A stretch of 35,960 bases of DNA from NCBI GenBank assembly GCA_021399395.1, contig JAAFKJ010000120.1:1-35960 (forward strand), written 5' to 3'. Of the stretch, positions 7,406-16,160 are shown one piece after another (the first letter of the stretch is position 1; each line of letters starts with the position of its first letter). The translations under genes were made by a program, and so were the position numbers. The notes under the pieces were generated by a model. The model saw nothing but the letters and a program-made list of their open reading frames with translations, was not told the origin of the DNA and did not search any database. This stretch comes from Candidatus Heimdallarchaeota archaeon. Lineage in GTDB: Archaea; Asgardarchaeota; Heimdallarchaeia; Heimdallarchaeales; Heimdallarchaeaceae.

Positions 7406-8326
7406 TCATTTTTTACTGGTTATTACATACACTTGTTTCTTTCCAACAAAGAGCGTTTCTTCTTCCTGAGTAACTGGATTTTTTGTTGCTTCAATTAGGA
7501 CTGGGTAACCGTGGATAACATGATCGTTATGTAATCGCTTATCGGCTTTTTCTATGTCTTCTATTGAGAACCCTGCATTATACAACCACCTCCAACTGAA
7601 AGGAAGTCGATGAAAGTTCTCGTCTATAAATTGATAAATCTCACTGATTTTTGCACTCATATTATTGCTTTTTGATTTTCGGAATTGTCTGAATATGGTT
7701 TCTTCAGCACTGTCAGTTACCCTACCTATTCCAGTAGTTACAAAGGGTTCTATTGCGTAAGCTGTACCAATCTGAAAACGATGAGAATCGTCTCTAATTT
7801 TCTTTGATACACTATAGTTTGGTATTGATACACCATCGTGGAGAGAATATTGAGACATGGAATGGCCACTAAGATTGACAATTGGTTTGAACCCTTCAGC
7901 TTCTATACATTTCTGAACTATTTCACCAACACGAAAGACACTCTCATTCGGTTTTACTATCTCAATTGCTTCATCCAATGCTTTCCTTGCTGTATCTTTC
8001 ATATGTTGCCATTTATCATCAAAAATGAAAGTTCTTGCTGCATCAGATAGATAACCATCAACTGATACTCCAGCATCTACTTTTACAATTGAGTTTTCAG
8101 GTATTGTACTGTCATCATTGATTATAGGAGAGTAATGGGCTGCTATTTCATTTATTGAAATATTAACAGGAAAAGCTGGTTGTGCTGATTGCTCTCTGAT
8201 GTGTTTTTCAGCTCTCTCAGCTATTTCCAATAAATGTATCCCCGGTTTAATAATTGACCCTACGAGTTCGAAGGTTTTTGCTAAGATCTCACCTGATTTC
8301 TTGTAGTTTTGGAAAGCATCGTCCAT
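7406..8326 (-). CDS. map: Type II methionine aminopeptidase
   Basis: A 306-residue enzyme that removes the initiator methionine from nascent proteins. All five metal ligands are visible: Asp in KVDAG, Asp in YLSDAART (11 residues later), His in LSGHSMSQY, Glu in AIEPFVTTG and Glu in QEEETLFV. The helical insertion that defines the type II, archaeal/eukaryotic form is present after the fourth ligand, including the landmark FHRLPFSWRWL. The substrate-pocket segment AQPAFPVNISINEIAAHYSP is also typical. The length matches archaeal enzymes. It ends 15 bases from the M24 homologue on the other strand, so two pita-bread-fold genes face each other. It lies 57 bases after a small winged-helix gene but has its own TATA-like box. 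Confidence 0.95.
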   Translation of the reverse strand: MDDAFQNYKKSGEILAKTFELVGSIIKPGIHLLEIAERAEKHIREQSAQPAFPVNISINEIAAHYSPIINDDSTIPENSIVKVDAGVSVDGYLSDAARTFIFDDKWQHMKDTARKALDEAIEIVKPNESVFRVGEIVQKCIEAEGFKPIVNLSGHSMSQYSLHDGVSIPNYSVSKKIRDDSHRFQIGTAYAIEPFVTTGIGRVTDSAEETIFRQFRKSKSNNMSAKISEIYQFIDENFHRLPFSWRWLYNAGFSIEDIEKADKRLHNDHVIHGYPVLIEATKNPVTQEEETLFVGKKQVYVITSKK

Positions 8327-8364
8327 TTGAATCGTTTCTCTCTAAGTTTTGAGTTTCTATTTGT

Positions 8365-8374
8365 CATATATTAT
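8365..8374 (-). promoter_or_regulatory. TATA-like box of map
   Basis: Minus-strand ATAATATATG, about 43 bases before the map ATG. It overlaps no coding sequence and fits a short-leader transcript separate from the upstream winged-helix gene. Confidence 0.35.
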
Positions 8375-8383
8375 TTTGTGTTG

Positions 8384-8818
8384 TTACAGATTTTTACCAT
8401 TTGATTGCGCCAGAAAGGAATGGAAAGTTTTACCTAATGATGTTGAAATCAAAATTGTCTTTGTATTTCCTCTAGAACCAATAGTTTCAAAGAATCCAAT
8501 ATCACGTAATCTTGTTATATTCCACTTTGTTGTAGAAAAAGACATTTCTAATTTACCAGATATTATCTCTGAAAGCTTGTTCAAAGAGATAGTTTTCTTC
8601 TCTAATATTCTAAACCCAGTAAAGAAAATCTCTCTCTGTTTCTTGTTTAATTGGTCAAAAAGTAAAAACATACTCTTATTCAATAATTCGAGCAAAAGTA
8701 GGTTGTCTTTTTCAAGCTCTCTTATTCTCTCTTGCGCAAAGGCGATCCCTTCTTTTAAATAATCTGGATCTTCCAGCTGTTCGCTTATGAATTTCGCTGG
8801 GGTTAACAAAACGTTCAC
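8384..8818 (-). CDS. Small winged-helix protein, probable transcription regulator
   Basis: A 144-residue protein. Residues 18-60 are a Leu/Glu-rich helix likely to dimerise as a coiled coil. Residues 60-135 read as a winged helix: 'ISLNKLSEIISGKLEMS' then a recognition helix around FSTTKWNITRLRDIGFFE and a two-strand wing. It starts at GTG (8816-8818) with GAGGTG about 15 bases upstream. The opposite-strand ORF at 8349-8762 is a shadow. It is divergent from the AAA/coiled-coil operon, and the intergenic region between them contains three dyad repeats, so it is a candidate regulator of that operon and of itself. I do not recognise a named family. Confidence 0.65.
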   Translation of the reverse strand: MNVLLTPAKFISEQLEDPDYLKEGIAFAQERIRELEKDNLLLLELLNKSMFLLFDQLNKKQREIFFTGFRILEKKTISLNKLSEIISGKLEMSFSTTKWNITRLRDIGFFETIGSRGNTKTILISTSLGKTFHSFLAQSNGKNL

Positions 8819-8854
8819 CTATCATCTTTACACCTCTGTTTTTGAGTATGATAG
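8819..8854. promoter_or_regulatory. Inverted repeat CTATCAT...ATGATAG next to the winged-helix gene start
   Basis: CTATCAT at 8819-8825 and its exact complement ATGATAG at 8848-8854 with a 22-base spacer. One arm touches the GTG start of the winged-helix gene. It may act as paired operator half-sites or as a stem over the ribosome binding site. Confidence 0.3.
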
Positions 8855-8917
8855 TTTAAGGTAAAGGTGCTTTTATGTTTTTCTAATTACAAGTAAGATA
8901 TAGTTTAAGAATATAAA

Positions 8918-8939
8918 TTAACAAAGTCAGTTTTGTTAA
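8918..8939. promoter_or_regulatory. Inverted repeat TTAACAAA-N6-TTTGTTAA
   Basis: A perfect 8-base dyad with a 6-base spacer, in the middle of the divergent intergenic region. Its size and symmetry suit a dimeric winged-helix protein. Confidence 0.4.
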
Positions 8940-8981
8940 ATGGAATCTAAGAGCTTACAGTAGACTATGTACGTTCATAGG

Positions 8982-9015
8982 TTTTATAAGATAAGTACTA
9001 TATCTAATGATATAG
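8982..9015 (+). promoter_or_regulatory. TATA box and start-site dyad of the AAA/coiled-coil operon
   Basis: TTTTATAAG at 8982-8990 is followed by the perfect dyad CTATATCTAATGATATAG at 8998-9015 (7-base arms, 4-base centre). Transcription is expected at about 9008-9015, so a protein bound to the dyad would block initiation. GTGAGGAT a few bases before the ATG serves as ribosome binding site. Confidence 0.55.
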
Positions 9016-9031
9016 AAATATGTGAGGATAA

Positions 9032-10807
9032 ATGAGCACTCAAGAAAACAACCTTTTCCAACCATGTTCTCCTAATGATTTCTATGGATTAAGAGAAATT
9101 CTTAGTGAGTTTAACAAAGTTGTTGAACAAATGAAGAAAGAAGAGGGAAGAACCCATTCCATTTTAGTTGTTGGTGATGAAGGAACAGGAAAAAGCTCTC
9201 TGTTATCAAAACTGCATTCGACTCTGATTGGAAGAAAGGATATTGGACATTCAATAACACTCATACCTGAAGAAAACATGATTTTGGGATTCTTCAAAGA
9301 GTGGAAAAATGCAATAGATGAACTGTCCCCTGATTGGCGTTCTATGATCGAAAAAGTTGGGAAGAAGAAACTAGGTGATGATTTACCAGCTTTGAAGGAG
9401 ACAATAAAAAAACAAAGTTCTCAATCTTACACTGAAGTAATGGTAAAATTATTCTTCGAAAATCTTGATAAAGTTGATCAAAAATTGAAAGAAACGCAAA
9501 CAAATCTGTTTTTCTTTTTTGACAACTTACATCTATTCAAATTAATGGATGTCCAAGAATTTTATCCTATTTTTTCCTCTATTATCAAGGAAATTGTAGA
9601 AAGAGGCTATAATATTGTAGTTATTCCCGCATTCAATGAACGTTTTCTTTATGACTTTGATTATGAGAAGAATTTAACAAACAATTCGCTTATATTGAGA
9701 ACAGAATCTCTTTCTGTATCCGAAACAGAAATTTTCTTACGAAGAAAAGCACCAGCGCTTCTAAATAAGGGTCTTTTAGACCTTGTAACTAACAGTCAAA
9801 GATCATTTTTTGATTTGAATTTAGGTACAGGTTTTGTTGAAACGGGATATGGAATCGATGACTTTGTGGAAAGAGATATTCCTGCTTTATTCAAACTTGA
9901 TGAAGATGAGGAAGCTGCATTGCTTGAAATGTCTTCCTATAATGAAAACCTCTTTCTTATAGAACAACTGACAGCTTATGTCCCACATGAAGCTTTGAAA
10001 TCACTTGAATCTAAAGGAATACTTTGGATCGGAACTAAACATGCTAGATTGTATCAAGAATCTTTGCTTACTGCTATGAAGTTCAGAATGAGACTCTTTA
10101 GTCCATTGACAACCTTAATGGTTTCATTAGATTCAATCTTGGATGATTTAGACAAGTTCATTGCTCCCACAGACAAAATGATAGCTCAGGTTTCAGAATT
10201 AACTGTTAAAATAAGAGATAGACTCGCTGACTTTGCTATAGCTGCAAAAGTAAAACGAGTTGCCAATATGTGCATTCAAAGAAAAATGTATCAAAGAGCA
10301 TATGACTTTGCATTGATCAATGCGATGCAATTTGAACAAATCAGTGAGCTAGAACAAGCAGGTGGATTCTGTGAGCAGATAGCAAGAGAATTTGAAGAGA
10401 AAAACTTCTATTTTGCAGCTAAACTCTACATGAAATCTGCATCGTATTATAGTGCTGTTGATGAAGAATTGAAGGCCAACAGATCATATGCAAGAGCAGC
10501 TGATCAGTTTGAAAAACAAGCGATGTCTCTACCAATTGAAACAAGTGAATATGCTGTTCGTGGGTATATGAAGTCCAGTTTAAACTGCTATAAGAGTATG
10601 GGAGATGCAACTAACTTTGAGAAAGTTAGAAAGAAAGCAATTGAGTTGTATGACCAAGATAGCATTCATCACAATTACTTTACCAATATGGTATATGAGA
10701 AAGAAGAAGAAAAAACTGTTCTAGAAATAGAACCTTCAAAAGAAGAAGAAACTGAGAAAGTAGAAGAAATCTCTATTGATAATATTGAAAAGGAGTTAGA
10801 TTTTTAG
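9032..10807 (+). CDS. AAA-type ATPase with C-terminal SNAP/TPR-like helical region
   Basis: A 591-residue protein. Walker A is GDEGTGKSS at residues 48-56 and the probable Walker B is LFFFFDN at 159-165 (Asp164), so the fold is an Orc/Cdc6- or STAND-like P-loop ATPase. Residues about 210-370 form a helical lid and possible winged helix. Residues about 400-520 are repeated helical hairpins rich in Ala/Tyr (for example AAKLYMKSASYYSAVDE), which look like TPR or alpha-SNAP helices. The end is Glu/Lys-rich and disordered. It is the first gene of a three-gene operon with two coiled-coil proteins; 10 bases separate it from the next ATG. Its role is unknown; it could remodel or load the coiled-coil partners. 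Confidence 0.75.
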   Translation: MSTQENNLFQPCSPNDFYGLREILSEFNKVVEQMKKEEGRTHSILVVGDEGTGKSSLLSKLHSTLIGRKDIGHSITLIPEENMILGFFKEWKNAIDELSPDWRSMIEKVGKKKLGDDLPALKETIKKQSSQSYTEVMVKLFFENLDKVDQKLKETQTNLFFFFDNLHLFKLMDVQEFYPIFSSIIKEIVERGYNIVVIPAFNERFLYDFDYEKNLTNNSLILRTESLSVSETEIFLRRKAPALLNKGLLDLVTNSQRSFFDLNLGTGFVETGYGIDDFVERDIPALFKLDEDEEAALLEMSSYNENLFLIEQLTAYVPHEALKSLESKGILWIGTKHARLYQESLLTAMKFRMRLFSPLTTLMVSLDSILDDLDKFIAPTDKMIAQVSELTVKIRDRLADFAIAAKVKRVANMCIQRKMYQRAYDFALINAMQFEQISELEQAGGFCEQIAREFEEKNFYFAAKLYMKSASYYSAVDEELKANRSYARAADQFEKQAMSLPIETSEYAVRGYMKSSLNCYKSMGDATNFEKVRKKAIELYDQDSIHHNYFTNMVYEKEEEKTVLEIEPSKEEETEKVEEISIDNIEKELDF

Positions 10808-10817
10808 GTGAAATGAA

Positions 10818-12272
10818 ATGTCTGAACGAATAATAAAAGATTTAGATAAATTGAGAAGAGATATAGGAAATCTAGATGGAGAAATAACTAATTTCAGAGA
10901 ATCTCTAGATAATTTGCAAGAGTTGCATCAATTCTATCAGACTCTAGCAACTTTAGTTCAAAATAAATTCATAGGTTTGAATGAGAAGTTGCGTGCGTTA
11001 ATAGAAGAAAACAAAAATGCATTAGATGAGTCAATTATTTCTTCGACTTCAACAGAAAGGAAGTTGATAGATGAATGGACAACTACCCAAACTGAATTTG
11101 TGGGTAGTAAGTTAGATTCAACCAAAACTGAATTAGCAAAACTGCAAGATTCCATAGTGTCTCTTTTAACAGAAAGTAGAACGAATTTTGAGGATTATTC
11201 AAAATCATTTAGTCAAAAATTAACAACCACTCTAGGATCCCATGAGAAGGATCTAGAACGCTTGGCGAACAATCAGGTTAACGCATTTAGAAAAGCAGTT
11301 GACGATGTGAAGGAAAACGCAAACCAGATAAAAACAACTAATCTTTCTTCATTCCAGAAGAATACAGAGGATATGAGAAAGCAGCTTGATACGAATATTA
11401 ACATTGCTGAAAACATTATGCAAGAATCTATTGAGCACATGCGTTCTGAATATGGAGATAAATTGACTGAAAATATGGAATCTATATTTGAAAGTTTCAA
11501 TCGAATTAAAAGCGAGCTTGGTCAATTGGTTAGTAACGCAGTGCAAAGAATTCAAGCTGAGCTTTCTGGGGTTACAGATACTATGGACAAATACCTAATT
11601 GATGAGATTGCTAAAATTCAAGATGTTCTCGCTGAATATGAAACAGGTATGATCGACGTCAATGAGGTTGCATTAACTAATTTTAACACTTCTAAAGATT
11701 CAATGCTTGACACTTTTGATACTTTGACAAAAGACCAATATAATACTAAAAACTCTGAATTATCTGAGTTTGAAACAGAGTTTAACAAAGAAGTTGACGG
11801 AATTTTAGTGACCTTATCAGATCAATCTGATACAGTTAAGGGTGAAATTAAAGAATATGTTTCAAACGAACAATCTGATTTGAGTAATCATTTTGAATCA
11901 ATTTTATCGGATATAACAACAAAAATCGATGGTATTCAAAAAGATGCCAACAAGTTAGTAACAGATAAAACTGCTAGTATTGAGGAAGATGTGGTTAGTT
12001 TGAAAACATCTATTGATCGAACTACTCAACAGATAACTTCCCAAATTGACTCAGCTCAAAAAGATGCTTCAGCAGCGGTCGTATCACTATCATCTAACGC
12101 TAAAAGCAGAATCTCTGAGACTCAAAATTCTACAATTTCAGATCTTGAAATTGAAGCTAAGAGTCATATCAAGGGCGCTGAGCAAGCGGAAAAAATGAAG
12201 AAAGATATGGTTGGAAAAATAGAGAAGTTAGAAAGAACTCTCGAAATTATGAAAAATGAATTAGGATCGTGA
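10818..12272 (+). CDS. Coiled-coil protein
   Basis: A 484-residue protein that is almost entirely predicted helix: Leu/Ile/Val at heptad-like spacing, with many Ser, Thr, Asn, Gln, Glu and Lys and no long hydrophobic segment. There is no Cys, no signal peptide and no recognisable catalytic domain. The first 60 residues (LDKLRRDIGNLDGEITNFRESL) and the last 35 (AEQAEKMKKDMVGKIEKLER) are the most regular heptads; the middle is Ser/Thr-rich and resembles the coil of the giant protein encoded next, so the two may be related or may bind each other. GGTGA lies before the ATG and starts on the last base of the preceding stop codon; the next gene starts five bases after this stop. The function is unknown. 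Confidence 0.7.
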   Translation: MSERIIKDLDKLRRDIGNLDGEITNFRESLDNLQELHQFYQTLATLVQNKFIGLNEKLRALIEENKNALDESIISSTSTERKLIDEWTTTQTEFVGSKLDSTKTELAKLQDSIVSLLTESRTNFEDYSKSFSQKLTTTLGSHEKDLERLANNQVNAFRKAVDDVKENANQIKTTNLSSFQKNTEDMRKQLDTNINIAENIMQESIEHMRSEYGDKLTENMESIFESFNRIKSELGQLVSNAVQRIQAELSGVTDTMDKYLIDEIAKIQDVLAEYETGMIDVNEVALTNFNTSKDSMLDTFDTLTKDQYNTKNSELSEFETEFNKEVDGILVTLSDQSDTVKGEIKEYVSNEQSDLSNHFESILSDITTKIDGIQKDANKLVTDKTASIEEDVVSLKTSIDRTTQQITSQIDSAQKDASAAVVSLSSNAKSRISETQNSTISDLEIEAKSHIKGAEQAEKMKKDMVGKIEKLERTLEIMKNELGS

Positions 12273-12277
12273 ACTAA

Positions 12278-15200
12278 ATGGAATCAACACTAGAAAATCT
12301 TGGTTTATCAAAAGATGAGGTTCAAGTATATGCAACAATTGTTCAATACGGTTATAGAACCTTAGGACAAATACAATCTTACTATAAACAACCAGCAGAT
12401 ATAATTAATGCAGCTTTATCAAGTTTAGCTGGTAAAGGTTACATAAAAGAGATCAAGGCTAAAAATCAATCAGGAACTCCTTATTTTATACCGCTTCCAC
12501 CTCAAATTAAATTGACGGAAGATGTATCTATACGTCTTGAAAATGAATTAAAAGCTCTAAGCGATGATGTAAAAGCTGATTGGAATAAGACAATGGTTAA
12601 TTTCAGGTCTCAACTAACAACATTTCATAATAAAATAACTGAAGATGTTGATGGACACGCAACTGAGATTACAGCAACTGCTGCAAAATTCTTAGAATCT
12701 CTTGCTAGTGTTGTTTCCTCTGGAAAAGCTGAAACATCTGAAATAATCGGTCGATTGAAGACAGAGACTTCTTCAATTTCCTCCACAAATAGCGATGCAA
12801 TAGCAAAAACTGCTCAAAGAGTGAAAGATAATGTTCAAACATCCTTTGATTCTACTATTCATAAAATTGGTGAGCATCATGATTCTTTCAAACTAAAGAT
12901 TGAGGAAACTCTTAGTTCTCTACAAACTGAACATGATACAAGGACACAAGCTCAGCTGGACGCACTTCTAGAAAAAGTAGAGGGAATTAAAGAGAGTTTA
13001 ATTGTTCAAGTAGAGGAATTTAATGCAACTGCCGCTGGGCAAAAAACACTTATTGATACAATGACAGATGAGACTGTTAAGAAAATTTCAACAGATTCAT
13101 CTGCAGTTTCAAGAGATTCATCAAAGAAGCTTTCTGATACAGTTAACAAAATCATCTCAAATTATGAGAATAAATTGGATGAATATCAAGCAAAAGTCAA
13201 AGAAATCTTAGTGTCGCTGAATGATGAACTGAAAAAACTTGAAGAAGCAACAACCAATAGAATAAGAACTTCAATTGATAAATCAAAAGAAACAGCAGTT
13301 AATATCCTGAAAGAAAATGAGACCAACTTTGTTGATTTACTCAATGTTACAAAAGTTGATTCTGTTGAGAAATTAGGAAAGCTCATCACGCAAACAGAAG
13401 CTAAAACAGAGGAAATGAAAGGAAAATTAAGTAACGATTTAACTTCCTATCTGAAAGATTTCAAGAAGAATAGCGATAGTCTTCTATCTTTGCTTAACTC
13501 TGGAATAGAAAATGGTTTTACTCTATTTGAAGAAAATCTATCTTCTTCAATTGAAAACGTTAGTAACCAGATAGAACAATTTGTAGAAGAAATAATGTCT
13601 GTTTTCAAAGAATCAACTAATACTTATCTAGAAAAATTATCTAAAACTACAACCAAATACGAGAAAACTTTGAAAGGCAGAAAAGAAAAATTCCTTACTT
13701 CACACGAGGAGTTTCAGGAAGGTTTTGTCAATCATATTACCGAGTTAAAGACTTCCGTAATATCAAATATTGAGAAAAATGTTAATGAGAATGATGAGAC
13801 TATTAAGAATCTCTTAACTCAAAATGAAAATAAGTTCATTGCAGATGTTGAGACTTTCTTAGATGAATTTTCAAAAAGAGGAAGAGATGTAAGAGATGAG
13901 GTTCCAAATATAGTTCAAATCAACTATCAAGCAAGTCTCGATAGATTGAATGAACTAGATGACCAACTGAAATCAACGATCACTAAAATAGAGTCGATTA
14001 ATGAAGCATTCCAAGGTTTGGAAGAGAAACAACTGCAAAAAGTGTTTGGAAAAGATGAAGGACCAAAGATGGCTCAGTTAATCGGAAGTATGAGAAGAGA
14101 TATTGAAATAGTGAAGGAAAGCGTAGGAACAAAAGTCGGAGAGATGATTCAAACCTTTTCTAGTTCAATGACTTCCTTATCCAGTGAAATTTTTGATAAG
14201 TTGAATTCCAAACTGGAAGATCTTTCAAGCTTTACATCTAGTACAGTTCAGGCAACCGGTCAGACTTTTGATAACTCTAGAACTCAAATTAACAAGCAAT
14301 TTAATGAATCCTTGGCAGATATGAAGAACACAATAAACGAAACATATGGTACTTATGAAGAACAGTTCAATGAACTACAAGGTACAAGCACCAAAGCATT
14401 GTCAGATGTAGTAGGTGCCGAGTCTAAGGCTTTTACTGAAGTAACTAAATCAATAAGTGGATCACTGGATGAACTTCTTACACCCTCCGATACAGCCGAT
14501 GATGGTAGCGAACAACCTGCTGTTCATGTTACAATTAAAGAAGGATTAGATGCTCTTCAAACAACTAAACAAGAAATATTTGAACTTATGAAGAAAAACA
14601 ATGCTGAAGTTACAACAAAACTTCAGGAGACTCTTAAGACCAATATCGATGAGCACTCTCAACTTGTAACCAAAACCACTGCAACTATGGATAAAACAAT
14701 GAAATCCCTGCAAAGTGAATTTGCATCAGCTAAAAACGCACTTGATACAGATGTTTCTGTCGCTTTAGACGAAGCAGCCAAGAATTACAGCGTACAAACT
14801 GCAAAAGTTGAAGGGGAAATTAGCAATTTAATCGAACAAGATGTCCAACAATTTATGGAAAATACTGAAGATGTGATTGCTGAACTGAATGTATCTCCTG
14901 AGAAATCCTCTCAATTAGATGAAGCTATTGCACAAACTAAAGGAGAACTACAGAAAGTTGGTAGTAGTTATCCAAACTGGATAAAAGCAGACACTGATTC
15001 TTTTGCATCATCACTTGGAACTACAATAGCAGAATTTCAAGAAAGTGCACAAAAAGAGTTAGATACATTATATGTAAGAGTTCAAAGTGATTTACAGAAA
15101 TCATATGATCGTATGGATACAGATTTTGTAAATAATGTAACAGAAATTCAAGGTGAGTTTGACAAAGAAAGGAATGATTACGAGTTAAATATCACACATC

Positions 15201-16051
15201 AGATAAATAGTTTTATCACCAATTCGGATTCAAATTCTTCTGCTTTGGTAACCAATATTCAAGGAACTAAAGATGCTCTAACAGAAGCCATAACCACAGG
15301 AGATAATACAGTTAATGCTGATCTTGGTAACTTAGAAAAAACTCTTACAGATTTATTTGATTCATACCTGGGTTCATTTGAAGAAAAATTGAATGCAGCT
15401 GAAACTGAATCTAAAATTGTTGAAGCTCAGAAAGAACAATATAATTCCAAACTTATGGGATTCAAAGAGGAATTCATCAAAGGCACTCAAAAAGAAATAG
15501 AGAGTGTAGATGCGAATGTCTCTGGGACCTTGAGTTCTATACCAAACAAAATCAGTGGAGCACTCGATGCAACAGGTGAGTCAATGAAACTAATCAAGAG
15601 TGTCCTTACTCTTGGTTCAGGAATTGAACCCAGTCCAATAGAGGATATGTGGATTGTAACTGGAACTGAACAGGTAAATGGGACTATGATGTCTCTATTG
15701 AGAAATACTAAATCTTCAGCAACCATTATCTGTCCAAGAATCAACTGGATAGATCCCGAATTTATAGAAACTTTTGCAAGAAAACTAGAACTTGTAACAA
15801 ATACCTCAATTCATACGGAAGAAGATAAAGCTATCTTAAGTAAGTTGTTAGGGATGGGCAATGTAGTAGTTAAAGACGATCCTAACCTAACTGTAATGAT
15901 GGCAACCAGAGATGGTATTGAAGAAGGTTTCTTAGGACACAAGGCTCCAAGTGGAGAACCTCTTTTAATCGTAACTTTCAATGAAAAAATGGTTGGAGAG
16001 ATTACCAAGATTTACTATGACTTCAGAAGTAGAGCTCCTATACGACAATAG
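12278..16051 (+). CDS. Giant coiled-coil protein with N-terminal TrmB winged helix and C-terminal TrmB/PLD-like domain
   Basis: A 1257-residue protein in three parts. Residues 1-80 are a TrmB-type winged helix (begins ENLGLSKDEVQVYATI; wing near GYIKEIKAKNQSG). Residues about 90-1110 are a continuous Ser/Thr/Glu/Lys-rich coiled coil without membrane helices or Cys. Residues about 1120-1257 (from IEDMWIVTGTEQV through SATIICPRINWID, GNVVVKDD, MMATRDGIEEGFLG to LIVTFNEK) look like the effector/PLD-like domain that follows the winged helix in TrmB regulators. Ordinary TrmB proteins are about 250-350 residues, so this reads as a TrmB protein with a long coil between its DNA-binding and sensor ends. 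It is the last gene of the operon. DNA binding is inferred from the fold only. Confidence 0.75.
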   Translation: MESTLENLGLSKDEVQVYATIVQYGYRTLGQIQSYYKQPADIINAALSSLAGKGYIKEIKAKNQSGTPYFIPLPPQIKLTEDVSIRLENELKALSDDVKADWNKTMVNFRSQLTTFHNKITEDVDGHATEITATAAKFLESLASVVSSGKAETSEIIGRLKTETSSISSTNSDAIAKTAQRVKDNVQTSFDSTIHKIGEHHDSFKLKIEETLSSLQTEHDTRTQAQLDALLEKVEGIKESLIVQVEEFNATAAGQKTLIDTMTDETVKKISTDSSAVSRDSSKKLSDTVNKIISNYENKLDEYQAKVKEILVSLNDELKKLEEATTNRIRTSIDKSKETAVNILKENETNFVDLLNVTKVDSVEKLGKLITQTEAKTEEMKGKLSNDLTSYLKDFKKNSDSLLSLLNSGIENGFTLFEENLSSSIENVSNQIEQFVEEIMSVFKESTNTYLEKLSKTTTKYEKTLKGRKEKFLTSHEEFQEGFVNHITELKTSVISNIEKNVNENDETIKNLLTQNENKFIADVETFLDEFSKRGRDVRDEVPNIVQINYQASLDRLNELDDQLKSTITKIESINEAFQGLEEKQLQKVFGKDEGPKMAQLIGSMRRDIEIVKESVGTKVGEMIQTFSSSMTSLSSEIFDKLNSKLEDLSSFTSSTVQATGQTFDNSRTQINKQFNESLADMKNTINETYGTYEEQFNELQGTSTKALSDVVGAESKAFTEVTKSISGSLDELLTPSDTADDGSEQPAVHVTIKEGLDALQTTKQEIFELMKKNNAEVTTKLQETLKTNIDEHSQLVTKTTATMDKTMKSLQSEFASAKNALDTDVSVALDEAAKNYSVQTAKVEGEISNLIEQDVQQFMENTEDVIAELNVSPEKSSQLDEAIAQTKGELQKVGSSYPNWIKADTDSFASSLGTTIAEFQESAQKELDTLYVRVQSDLQKSYDRMDTDFVNNVTEIQGEFDKERNDYELNITHQINSFITNSDSNSSALVTNIQGTKDALTEAITTGDNTVNADLGNLEKTLTDLFDSYLGSFEEKLNAAETESKIVEAQKEQYNSKLMGFKEEFIKGTQKEIESVDANVSGTLSSIPNKISGALDATGESMKLIKSVLTLGSGIEPSPIEDMWIVTGTEQVNGTMMSLLRNTKSSATIICPRINWIDPEFIETFARKLELVTNTSIHTEEDKAILSKLLGMGNVVVKDDPNLTVMMATRDGIEEGFLGHKAPSGEPLLIVTFNEKMVGEITKIYYDFRSRAPIRQ

Positions 16052-16094
16052 TATTTCTTCTTTTTCCTTTCTTTTTAATTTTTCATTCATTTTT

Positions 16095-16118
16095 CTTACA
16101 GCACTTCTGTAAGATTTT
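16095..16118 (+). terminator. Hairpin between the giant coiled-coil gene and the next gene
   Basis: CTTACAG (16095-16101), loop CACTT, CTGTAAG (16107-16113), then ATTTTT. A T/C-rich tract fills the space from the stop codon to the hairpin. It is probably a terminator, but as it lies about 22 bases before the next TATA box it could also be an operator. Confidence 0.45.
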
Positions 16119-16134
16119 TATGTGCATATTCTGC

Positions 16135-16146
16135 TTATATATTATA
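16135..16146 (+). promoter_or_regulatory. TATA box of the small Cys protein gene
   Basis: TTATATATTATA centred about 20-25 bases before the ATG at 16161, which implies a leaderless transcript. Confidence 0.5.
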
Positions 16147-16160
16147 AGGCGTAGATTCGA

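Noticed and set aside
8349-8762. Plus-strand 137-residue ORF
   Set aside because: It lies opposite the winged-helix gene, has no ribosome binding site or TATA box of its own, and its translation is Ser/Phe/Leu-rich without pattern, whereas the minus-strand reading has coiled-coil and winged-helix periodicity.
11349-11555. Small minus-strand ORFs inside the coiled-coil genes (10958-11555, 13186-13389, 15487-16008)
   Set aside because: They are shadows with biased composition from antisense coiled-coil codons and have no initiation signals.
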